This document shows, piece by piece, positions 53,438 to 64,000 of a stretch of 64,000 bases of DNA; within the stretch, counting starts at the first letter, position 1, and every line of letters starts with the position of its first letter. The stretch is taken from assembly GCA_020466095.1 (NCBI GenBank), contig CM035806.1:143233934-143297933 (forward strand). Direction: 5' to 3'. A program made the position numbers and the translations under genes. The DNA comes from Chlorops oryzae (taxonomy: Eukaryota; Arthropoda; Insecta; Diptera; Chloropidae). The notes beneath the pieces are model-generated. The model saw only the letters and a program-made list of their open reading frames with translations. It was not told the DNA's origin and did no database searches.

Positions 53438-54899
53438 AAATACGGTGACTGATTTAAACTCATTTATCGTATTGGTATCGTCAGTAATTCGTTGAACGTA
53501 TCGGTATCGATATCGATATCTTATAAGCAGAATTTGAAATCGTTGCATCCCTAATTTTAGATCGTGATTCTGTCTCTACAGCCTAACTTTAATACCCACA
53601 CTCAAAAGCTTGAAAAAGTTGAAGAAAAAAAAAAAAACGATAACATCGTCTCCCGCTGCTGAAAAACATTTCGCAGTAGCTATTAACTTTAAGTTCCATT
53701 CGATTGCAATTAACAACAAGTTGATCTGGTAAATATTATATATAAATTTCTTGATTCACTCATTCTTAAAAGTTTATCACGACATACATATGTATCCCAG
53801 CAGTTGTATAGAAAAAGTGTTTTGTTTTTACATTTTTTCCTTTATTATTATTATTTTATTTTTATTATTTTTTTGTCAGCATTCTTTTGGATTTGTTTTT
53901 AGAGTATCGCTACCCGGGAGAATCCAAGCTAATATTCCATTTACTGAACCAATTCCAAACAAAGAGATACAACAGGAATATATGTTTATTGTATTTCGAT
54001 AAAAAAGAAAAGAAAAAAAAAACCATAGGTTTCTATGAAAATTACTCCAAGACTTAATTTTTACAAATGCCAACACTTGACGGCATAAAATCTAGACTGA
54101 AGACGACCCAAATTGATGTGGAAAAACAATTTTTTTTTTCTCAATTTATTTTTCAATCATTTATGAAAAATGTTTTCGATATCGGAACCGAGATATCGGG
54201 GATATTTGAGTTCAATTCCCAAAGGATGTGGGATTACATAAGTGCAAACTTTTTCACTACGAATCTGTTATTTATTTAGTCGACTTAGAATATCGATATC
54301 GATACTTTAGTAAAACAAAAATAGGTATCGGAATGGTTTCGGCATCGACATACATAAATATAGATCAAATAGATTCAATTGGTTAACAAAATAGAAGAAC
54401 TTCGGTTTAATTGGAAATGTCATTTACGCGGCGTAGTGTTTTGAGGAATAGAGAATTTTCATTATATTTAATTCCCGGAGCTGGCAGAGTGTAGTGCAAT
54501 CTGAGAGACAACATTTTCAACTTGGGGGAAACTAGTTTTTTTCTTTTTTTTTTTTTTTTGACTGTAGGTTTATTGGTTTTCGAGATTTCGTTGAGAGAAT
54601 TTACTTACGATGTTTTCTAAGAACTTTTTTTTATTATTTTATTTTATTGCTTTTTGTTATAATTTTTTTTTTTTTTTTTAATTGGAAACTGTTTAGTTTT
54701 TATTACTGTGAACGTTACGATTTCAATATTGAATTTTGTTTTAAGAATTCAATGTTAACATTTAGCGATAAGAAGGAATACCTTTACAGAAATCTATTCG
54801 TAATCATATAAATGTAATCAATGCTTGTAATGTAAACCGATCATTAAAAAATAAATTATTTGAAAACTTTAAAGAAATGAATGAAAATGTCGCATAAAA

Positions 54900-56360
54900 T
54901 TGATCTATCATTGCCGCTTCAGACCAGAGTTGTAATGAATGAATGATTCATTTTTTGTATTTTAATTCAATTGATTTTTAATTCAAAAGAATTATCAATT
55001 GATTTAAAATATACAAAAACGAATCATTCATTTGCAGCTCTGCTTCAGACCCATAACATATTGAATTTTCGTAGAATTTTTTTAAATTTTGAACTTGATC
55101 GACTGAATACTTATTATTATTTATATTATTATGTATTATTATTAATAATAATATTATTATTTAGGTTATAAGAATCTGCGTAAAAAATCTTTTGTGCAGC
55201 CCTTTTGCCGAAGAAACTAAATTTATTAATAAGTGTTTCCCACTCAGACTCACAAAGTCTTCACTTACCATATTTGACCAAAAATCAGACCTGTTAAATA
55301 ATCATTAATTGAATTGATTAATAGTCAGATTTTTTTTTTTTTACAATAGATTCAAATAATCATTAAAATTAATTATTTGCACGCTGAACCGCATAGTTAA
55401 TGAGTACGATTGCGAAATAATTCAAAAATAATGGGGACTATTTTCGATTAATCAAAAAAATTCAAATTATTCAAAAATAATCAAAAATAATCTAGATTAT
55501 TTTTAGATTATTTTGATTTTTTCTTCATTATTTAGATTATTTTTGATTAGATTATCATTTGATTAGACTATCATTTGAAAGTTTATAAACCTTCAAAAAG
55601 CTTATACTATGTTGAGGACTATGAGCCTAAGAGTCGCTAGACTGTCCGAGAGGGTACTTATGTCGGGACCCGAGTTGTTCCTTCGTATGGACTCTCTAAC
55701 ACACACACAACAGGGCTGAATACTTACTTTTAATTAAACGAAAAGTTTTACAAGAATCATTCTTTCAGTTCAAAACAACCGTTTGTAAATTTTCAATAAT
55801 TTTTATTTTTTCTTCTTAAATTATAATATATGAATTATTTTAATTACTGTTATTTGAATTATTTTTAAGATTTTTTTTTTTAAATTTTTTTCCTTCGTTT
55901 GCTAAATTGAGCAAATTCTTTAAAAATTTCTATGCAATCATAAGTATTTCTGGTATTATACCGATTCTAGATATTACGAAAAAAAAAAATTCCTTTTTTT
56001 TTATACTACAAATCATTTTTTTTTTTATATGTATAAGTGTGTATAGGCATTCGTGTGTTAATATTGCATTTTCAGTTATTGTTTTTAATGAAATTTTCGT
56101 ATGCTGTAGCGCATAATTTTGGATTGGATTGAATCATAAATGTTTTCAAGGGTTAGTTTATTGACCAATCGATTTCTTTTTTTTTTTTTTTTTCTTTTTC
56201 CAATGTGCTTTATATATTACAGTTTTATTGTGTGCACTCTAGTTCTATTAATTTTTGAACGTAAATTTATTATAAATTTTATCTACATATTGTTTTGTTG
56301 AAATATTCTTAGAGAGTGGGTGTAATTGTTATAAATTTTCGGGGAATACCATAGAATTCA
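54900..56360. other. Intergenic, no gene seen
   Basis: AT-rich DNA with small direct and inverted motifs of AATAATC/GATTATT at about 55300-55570 and homopolymer runs. No coding signal. Confidence 0.4.
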
Positions 56361-56629
56361 CCCAGCGGCCAAAATGCTGCCTACAGAAGTAATGAACCGT
56401 AACACATTTCGTAGGCCGTTAGCGGTAATGCATACGACCTCATATACCATCCTAGTATACTTTTTTTCGCGCGTGGCCGTTTTGAAGAGTGAACGCTTCC
56501 CACCACCACGTAAAGTAAGAGATTAGTGGGCAATTCGCCTACAATCTCGTATACTTTGTAAGCTATTGGTAGGCAGTTCGCCTACAATCACGTATACCTT
56601 GTAGGCGGTAGGCACTGTTGCCCGCTGGG
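56361..56629 (+). mobile_element. Repeat family C, copy 2
   Basis: It begins CCCAGCGGCCAAAATGCTGC and ends CCGCTGGG, so the 8-10 outer bases are inverted. It contains about two internal units (CGCCTACAATCTCGTATACT). It is inverted relative to copy 1 at 36565. Confidence 0.85.
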
Positions 56630-57507
56630 CATGATGTGTGCGATCATAATGTCTGCGTGTTAAAATAATTCATCTCAATGGATCTCAATGCATCTTGGTG
56701 TGAGAGCAGAGTTCTTTATTATATTGTATGTCCGTGTTTAGATTTAGAAGAATTTTATTGTGGCAACTTGTAGTTCGATGGCCAGAAACGTACAGGGAAA
56801 GGGAATTTTATCGTCTATACCGACAACTCGTGTTTAAATGCGACAAATGTCAAAACCAACCTAATAAAATTTATAGTGTGTCGTCGAGACAATATTTTCG
56901 GCTGTGTAAATGTGGAAAAAAATTTTTTTATAGGAGAATTTCCGAAATTTTCGAGAGAAATTAATGCTCTATAATGTAAACACGGATTAAATTGAATTTG
57001 GGAAATTGCAACTCGAAGAATTTGATCACATACTCCGAAAACGAAGTGCGAAATGGCAGTGCGTGGGGGTTTCCATCTCCATATGGGTTACAGTAATGAA
57101 AAAAATTGTTTCTTCTAAATTTGAAATTTGCATAGCCTTTATTTACAAATGAAAAGTGGAATATTATATGACATTTCGGTAAATCGTTAGATGTGAAATT
57201 TTTTTTCTCGCGATACATACATATAAGTTACTAATAATGATGACAATATCGGTATTTGAATATCACTCTTTTTTATTGTGTTTTTTTTTTTAGCCCCTTT
57301 AAAGACAAGACAAAACCTGCCGAAATCGTATAAAGATTCAGAAAAACGGATAGCCCGCCATTAATTTTCGTATAATTTTTCTTTTCCCAGTTGGAACTGT
57401 TGAAAAAAGGACGTGTGGAAATCGTGGAAAAAAAAGAGAAAAACTACGAATTTTTTTTGTTCTTACTAATGCATATTTTATGACTAGGGCTCGGGAAAAA
57501 TGAAAAT

Positions 57508-57860
57508 CCCAACGGCCAAAATGCTGCTTACAGAAGCGATGAACCGCAACACATTTCGCAGGCCGTAGGTGGTAATGCATAGGACCTCATATACCATCCT
57601 AGTATACTTTTGTTCGAGCGTGGCCGTTTTGTAGAGTGAACGCCTACAAGCACCACATAAAGTAAGCTATTGGCAGGCAGTTCGCCTACAATCTCAAATA
57701 CTTTGTAGATATTTGTAGGCAGTTCGCTTACAGTCTTGTATACTTTGTAAGCTATTAATAGGCAATTTGCTTACAGTCTTGTATACTTTGTAAGCTATTA
57801 ATATTCAGGTCGCTTACAGTCTCGAATACTTTGTAGGCGGTCGGCACTTTTGGCTGCTGG
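57508..57860 (+). mobile_element. Repeat family C, copy 3
   Basis: It begins CCCAACGGCCAAAATGCTGC and ends TTTGGCTGCTGG. It has about four internal units of ~43 bp (CTTACAGTCTTGTATACTTT), more than copy 2, so unit number varies between copies. Confidence 0.85.
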
Positions 57861-59745
57861 TCTTATAAAGATTTTTGAACATCCTTGTCGAGAAAAAGTT
57901 AGAATATGAACCTAATCTGTTGTATAAGCATCAGTCCATGTATTTACACCACCGAGGTGTTTACACTATCCGGGGCTCACACTATCCAGATTCGACTGTG
58001 TATGTATATGTATATACACTCCGTATGCCAATGGCGTCGTATTGAAACAAATAATAATGATATTGTAAAAATCATCCAATAATTGTGAGAGTGTCCTCTT
58101 GGGGTTAATGTGTTTAACATGTATAAGTACTGGGCATTGTATACTATGATTTCTCGTCATTTTGTCCTTCTTATTCTAAATCAAATACATATATTTAACT
58201 AAACAATTGTATATACATATATATACATGCACCTTCATGCACATATATATGTATCCTTAATACATAATGTTTTAGATTTGGCAGTGCACTTTATTTTCTA
58301 TTATTAGGCTTTAATACATACGGCTAACGATTAACTGATTTGTTTGTATTTTTTTTTGTTTTTTTTTTTTATTTTTATTTATTTATTAATCTTAATTATT
58401 TTTTATATAAATTTTTATTTTGCTTAAAAATTATATTGATTCAAATATAATTTGATTGAGAATAAAATTGGTTTTTTGTTTTTGTCAAAATTGAAAATGT
58501 TTCTACGTCATTTTTTGATAATAATAATTAAAAAAAAAACAAGAGTTTGCACGATCTCTCTATTTTTTGTTATTTTTTTTTTTTTTTTTTTTGTATGATC
58601 AATTGCACAGCGAAAAGTAATATACTTTTAGCTTGAAAGATTTATTTATTTTGAATTAATTTTTAAAGAAATTCTGCGACTATGGCCGCTTCAAGCGCTA
58701 TTTGAACATGTATGTATGTATACAGGTATATGCATGCATGTAAACATGATATTGAAGTTTGAGACAGCGCCAGGGTGTTAGCTGACAGCTGATTATGATA
58801 ACCCTTTGATGCCTGAATTTAAATCTGCGGTCTAATATTTTTTCTTTTCGACTTATACCAAAATAATGTAGTGGCGGTTTGTTTAACCAGGCGAAATTTT
58901 TACTTATTTCGATCATTAATATGTAGGTGCTGGAATAAATTTTCTTCTAGCAGAAAAAGTCCTAGAACTTTTTGAACAACCAATGAAATTGCAAAATTTT
59001 TCTTTTCCCTCTTTTGTTTTGTTATGTTTGTTCTTCAAAACTGAAAAAAATTGCTAGAAATAACATTGATTTTAACTCAAAAGAACTCATTTCAATTGAG
59101 CCATTACCTTTTAGAAAATCCACAAATTTGAACATACAATACATATGTGTATATTTCTACATGTCTACTTCTTGTACTCTTTTACATACATATAACTTGG
59201 AAACAGACTTCCTTTCGAAAAATAGTAATGCATTCTTCTCTTAAGCCAGGCATTGGCGCGCTAGAATTCATTTTGCGAAAGCCACTCACACGTATTGCTT
59301 GCGCTCTTCGTTTTTTGCATCGCTGTTTTCAGTCACTCTCGAGCTCTTGTTGGGGCAATACCGCGTACGCATCGTAATCAAATTGCTGTTAACAAGCAAA
59401 GCAAGTCTGGCAAGTCAGAAAGAACATGTTTTGATCGCCTGCAAATGCTCGGCATTCGTTATCGATTCGAGTCGTAGTTGCGCGTGGGGCTAGCGTCGAA
59501 AAGTGAGCGAATTGCAACCGCGTTACCTACTAATAATATTCTCTTCGATCTTTGTCATATAGTCGTAAATGAAGAAAGAGATCGGACGTCCGATTGTTGC
59601 GTATAGACGATATCAGGCATCAAAGGGATAACATTGCTCGAAAAATGTAAGTAATCTGTGTGCTTTCTTCGACAACCATTGAAAGTAATCGCAATGCGAT
59701 TATGTCAGCCATTTTCCCCAAACGCGTTGCTGTCAGAGTTACCAA
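57861..59745. other. Intergenic, no gene seen
   Basis: It contains a short pogo-like terminus near 57996 (CAGTCGAATCTGGATAGTG in reverse), TATA-type microsatellites and A/T runs. No coding signal. Confidence 0.4.
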
Positions 59746-59911
59746 CTGTCGAAACACTCTCTATAACGAATTTCTCTCTATAGCGAATTTTCTGAAGTCT
59801 TTTTCGCTACATTTTAGTGCCTTTTTTCCTTCCTAATAATGGATTCTCTCTGTAAGGAATACTGTTTTTTTTCCCCTGTCCCTTGGAATTCGTTATGGAG
59901 AATGTCGACTG
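59746..59911. mobile_element. Pogo-like MITE remnant, 166 bp
   Basis: The left end CTGTCGAAACACTCTCTATA and the right end (complement) CAGTCGACATTCTCCATAAC are degenerate inverted repeats. TA follows the right end. It is related in style to the element at 39095. Confidence 0.6.
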
Positions 59912-61760
59912 TATATGACGTTATTTAGGATTGACGCTCACTAATGTGAAAGAAATTTGCTTTTGAAAACACACAGAATAGTCTGTGCAACGTTATTTAT
60001 TAACGAAAGGAATGAAAAAAAAAAAAAAAAAATGAAAAATGAAAAATATATTTTTCATTCGATTTTACAAGTACATAGTGGAAGACAAGAGACCGAAATA
60101 ATTATTGCGCAGCTAATTAAAGAGTTAAATAGGCCAAAATACGGAGAGAAAGAATTGAATTTTAAGTAATCAAGTTTTTTATTGGCGTATAGAATTTAGG
60201 AACTTTTTCTTATATTCTTTAATTTTTTTTATATATCTTTAATATTATTTATTATTTTTCATTATATATTTTTTTGAAATTTCCTATAATTAATCATACA
60301 AAGTACGATTTAATGTTGTATGCTATTACCTCACAGAAATTCATTTTATATCATTTTTATCTTATTATTCTTAACATCTTTTTATAAGAGTTAAATGGTG
60401 GCATGAAATGTTGATGAAGTTCTCGTGTATGTTATGATTCCAGTGTGAATTCGAGTGAAAATCTTCGATCAAATATTATAACGGATAACGAAGGAAGAAA
60501 AAAAAAAAAATAAAATGAAATTAGAAACTGGGCGAACTGAGAATTAACGTAATGTATGTAATTCAATTGGAGGATATTTACAAGGGACGCTTTGTTGTTT
60601 AGCAGTAGTTACATTTTTATTAAGACTTTTGAAATATTTAATGGAGATTTTTCATAAGCATTTACCCACTACAACGAGTCCGTAAAGAAGAAGTTGCGGC
60701 TCGGAAGAAATTCTTTTTTCGCTGTACCTTTGAGTTTTGTGAAAACTACAGCAAAGATAACTCCTAGTCGAGATCACTCCAAAGAAGTTGATCAATGAAA
60801 CGCGTATGTTACATATGTACATATGTACATGTCACACACGAATAGAGTGAATGGAAACGATATTGCTGGATGTGTAATAGACAGCTGATCATAAGAACTG
60901 TGTATGTGATGAATGGGATAAGATTGATACTTGAAGTCAGGGCCCGATCCAAATCTGAGCAAAACCGATATTTGCCGCCCCTATGATGACACTAGGAGGG
61001 GGTGGGGGGGACTTCTTTTGCATATCAATGTGAAATCGCCGTCGAAATTTTTCCCGTCTTGCCGACCCCTACATCGCGAGGGGCTCGAAGTAGGAAATGC
61101 TATCCTCAGACAAGAACTTAAGTCGATCTCATTCCAGAAATACGACCATAAAATACTGCAGAGAAGGTCGATTTATTATACAGACAGAGACATAGAGAGA
61201 GAGAGAGAGACAGAGACAGAGAGAGACAGAGAAGAGAGAGACACAAGAGAGAGAGACAGACAATCCGAAGAGTTCAAGTTCGATTCCACGCTGAGGCAAA
61301 CAATAATTGAATAACAAAAACAAGATAATACGAAGAAAGCTTCCTGCACTCAGGAGTGGTGTGACGTAATTCGTCAAATAGAGTGACAATGCCAGCCGGC
61401 ACGTCACAATCAGCTTGTGTACAAATGTCATAACAAGCGTCCTACCAAATGTCAAGCATGCCGGACGAAAAGTCACCCTGACGTCATCGATTCCGTTTTA
61501 TTGGTGATTGAAAGATCTTCAGGTGGGTGCGCCGCCAATAAACCAAAAAAAAGTAAGAAAAATGAAATCAAATGTAAAAAATTAGAAGTTATTATATGAT
61601 ATCATGGATTAGGATTAGGTTCTTGTGCTGCTTCTTTTGCTATGTGGCTTGAATGAGGTAAATTCTAGCTGAACGCATTTATGTATTTGCCTATATTTGA
61701 ATATTTCATTTTAATTCCTTTTACCTACGATTATACTAAGTATTTTAACTATTAGTTTGA

Positions 61761-61792
<32 letters not shown>

Positions 61793-63426
61793 ATATATTT
61801 ATTTGAATTTTGGGCTTACCTTATTGCAAAATTTAGAATATTTTTTCGTTCCTGTCGCGCACTTGTTAGTAATATATTTATATATATATGTATATATATG
61901 TGTGTGTTTGTGTGTGTGTTCGTGTATGTATATATAAATATATTTTACTTTTAGTATTGTTGAATAAACTATGCGTAGTAAAATATGCCTTTACAAAAAA
62001 AAAAAAAAAAAAAAATTGCTTAAAACACTTCATCGAAGGCTTTTGAAAATATATAAAGGAAACTCAAATTAACAAGGGTTATTCATAGTTGATATAGTTT
62101 AAAATAAAACCGTTTTAAAACTCATTAGAAGGTGTGATGATACTTTAACAACTTGAACCTTTTTGTTTTTGTTTATTTTTTTCTTTTTCAAATACATATG
62201 TATATTATCAGTTTCATCGAACATCAGATTGATTGAACATTTTTGAAAAGATCGAATTTAATTCATCTTATAACGATACTGATACTGAAACCAATACTGA
62301 TACCGATACCGATACCATTTTCGAATCCGTCGCAAATTTCTGCATACATACATATATTGAGCTATGATTTAGAGACTAATTGGAAAAAGAAGAACGATTA
62401 CAAGATTGAAAAAGTCAGCCTAAAAAGTTTTTATTATGAAAAAAAAAAGACCTGAAGAGATCGTATTTTGGCTGTTAGGTTAATTGAAATAACCTGCAGT
62501 AATGAGGAGGTCAATTTACCGAAAATGAATACTCTGCGGTTAATCGAAATATGACTAGTCAAAACATAAGTACACAGTATTTTATGTATGAGAATTGACT
62601 AGACCTTGAGTAACAACAAGTGATCTAGAAGAGCTGTGGTTCAAAAATCATGCCAAGTGGCATAAATGGAACGATTGATCTTTAATTGACCACAGGAGGC
62701 CTACTCGTGGAGGAGTTAAATGTGGGAATAGTTATTTTTCAATGACAGCTCCATTAAAAAAAAAAGACAGTTTTAAGCATTGGTAGGCAAATTTAAAGGG
62801 AGTAGTCTTGGTATTTTTTTGACTTGTCGGGATGTAGTTAGAATGACTGCAGGGAAATTTTGTTCTAAAAATATGGTGGTGGTCAATAAGGTCGATTGAA
62901 ATGGGTAATCTTTAAAACATAAAATTTAAAACCGTATACATTTTTCTGATATATATATATTCCGAGCAGTTCTTGTATACATACTACAACGTTTATGTGT
63001 GTGACCATATGGTCACGCTAGGACAATTTCGGTGAAGTCAGGACCTCAGAAATGTTGAGGTTAAGAAGAGAAAACATAAATCGATTAGTCTTCTTAATAT
63101 AGATGGGTACTGTTGCCTAAAATACGAGCTCCACAAGATGCAGCTCTGACCCTGAATACTGAATTATCTTGTTCTTTTTCTTAGCGATTATTAATCCCGT
63201 TTACAACGGGGTACGCTTTGGGGTCTTAATGATGCGACGAAATTTTTTCTACAGCCTGTCGCTTGGCCTGTCGCATCCCATATAATGCGTGAATAAATTT
63301 AACTATTGTAGGCTTACATTCGGAGTCTTCAATAGATCCTTCTTAAAAAACGACGAGCCGAGGCTGACGAACTATCTAAGGTCTTCTCCTTCATAAGGGC
63401 AGATCGAGGGCATACAAGAAAAAAAT

Positions 63427-63457
<31 letters not shown>

Positions 63458-63761
63458 GGATCCAAATGGCACAAAAGATCTATTCTGTCTTCCATTTCGG
63501 CATAGAACGAAACCCATAAAATTAAAAAAAAAACCTCTTTTTTATCATTTTTGATTTAATCTCTATTATTGATTTAACTAAATATACATATATATGTATG
63601 TATATGTATGTGGAAATCGGTTAAATCGATTATTGGCATTGTATCGGTAACAAATCAAAATTTGCAGTACCCAAAAAAATTAGTTGTCTTCCTATATCAA
63701 AATATCGTTTTAAGATTTCAACTGCTCGAGATGAATTATTGCATTGAAGTATGGACGCATA
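59912..63761. other. Intergenic, no gene seen
   Basis: It holds GA-rich sequence at 61185-61262, TA runs near 61760-61930, a perfect 16-bp palindrome GTGACCATATGGTCAC at 63001-63016, and A/T homopolymers. No open frame has recognisable features. Confidence 0.4.
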
Positions 63762-63926
63762 CAGTGGCGTAGTGAGACATTTCGGTGCCCGGGGTACGAT
63801 GGGGGCATAATGCAGGAAATGCCGCCCCCTCTAACCGGCCTCAATAAAAATACCTTCATAAAAATTGAAATATGATTGAGCGCCCAGGGCGGCTGCCCCC
63901 CTCGAGCCCCAATCGCTACGCTACTG
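63762..63926. mobile_element. hAT-type MITE, 165 bp, 7/8 target duplication
   Basis: The ends CAGTGGCGTAGTGA and TCGCTACGCTACTG are inverted with few mismatches. The flanking 8-mers are GACGCATA (63754-63761) and CACGCATA (63927-63934). The inside is GC-rich (GCCCGGGGTA, GGGCGGCTGCCCCCC), unlike the surroundings. Confidence 0.88.
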
Positions 63927-64000
63927 CACGCATATAGATACAACTGTGTTCAATTACAATCGAATTGTCGCTAATATGACCACCACTAACCCTCTGCAGC

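Larger units (their letters stand above)
52458..54900 (+). other. fry 3' UTR and downstream DNA
   Basis: There is no coding signal after the fry stop. AATAAA hexamers at 52751-52756 and 54850-54855 are candidate poly(A) signals, and I cannot tell which is used. A fold-back element sits at 53135-53437 and would be in the 3' UTR if the distal site is used. Confidence 0.35.

Noticed and set aside
56728..56964. 78-residue open frame with several cysteines
   Set aside because: It has CDKC and CKCG pairs that suggest a zinc ribbon, but the spacing is loose, no family was recognised, and there are no neighbours or splice context.

Overview
The window looks like nuclear DNA of a higher fly (Diptera, Schizophora; a tephritid-like fly would fit, but the species cannot be fixed from sequence alone). 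It is AT-rich, has GT-AG introns, and is crowded with simple repeats and small non-autonomous transposons. Only two genes can be supported.

(1) The + strand carries the 3' half of furry (fry), the scaffold protein that works with NDR/Tricornered kinases. I could place 22 coding segments between 22908 and 52457, encoding about 1,960 residues up to the stop codon. Reading phase is kept across every junction. The first segment starts inside a codon, so the N-terminal half must lie to the left of the window. Two of the segments are very small and in frame (30 and 48 bp), and two short introns (87 and 66 bp) are multiples of three with no stop, so alternative forms are possible.

(2) The - strand carries the 5' part of a rhodopsin-family peptide GPCR that best resembles the CNMamide receptor (CNMaR). 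Three exons are visible (13659-12568, 4045-3906, 2257-2043), covering the extracellular N-terminus, TM1-TM5 and most of the third intracellular loop. TM6-TM7 must lie left of base 1. Its first intron uses a GC-AG splice pair. Because fry exons must lie further left, the GPCR gene appears to sit antisense inside a fry intron longer than 22.9 kb.

The rest is introns and, after 52.5 kb, the fry 3' UTR or intergenic DNA, with no further convincing genes. Mobile DNA includes four hAT-type MITEs bounded by 8-bp target duplications; four Harbinger-like MITEs flanked by TTA; mariner/pogo-like MITEs flanked by TA; a broken Tc1 transposase; an internally deleted LINE; and a 5'-truncated jockey-like LINE on the - strand that was later split by two MITEs. 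There are also several repeat families ending in CCCAG or CCCAA, four same-oriented copies of an element of up to about 860 bp, and strong fold-back hairpins. Large GA-rich arrays and a ~950-bp tetranucleotide array fill the GPCR introns.

The most interesting local structure is in the fry intron 30655-34684. There a hAT MITE with a perfect 8-bp duplication carries, in reverse, about 390 bp of the 5' end of the LINE lying 2.4 kb upstream, so the fry pre-mRNA could fold into a long double-stranded hairpin.
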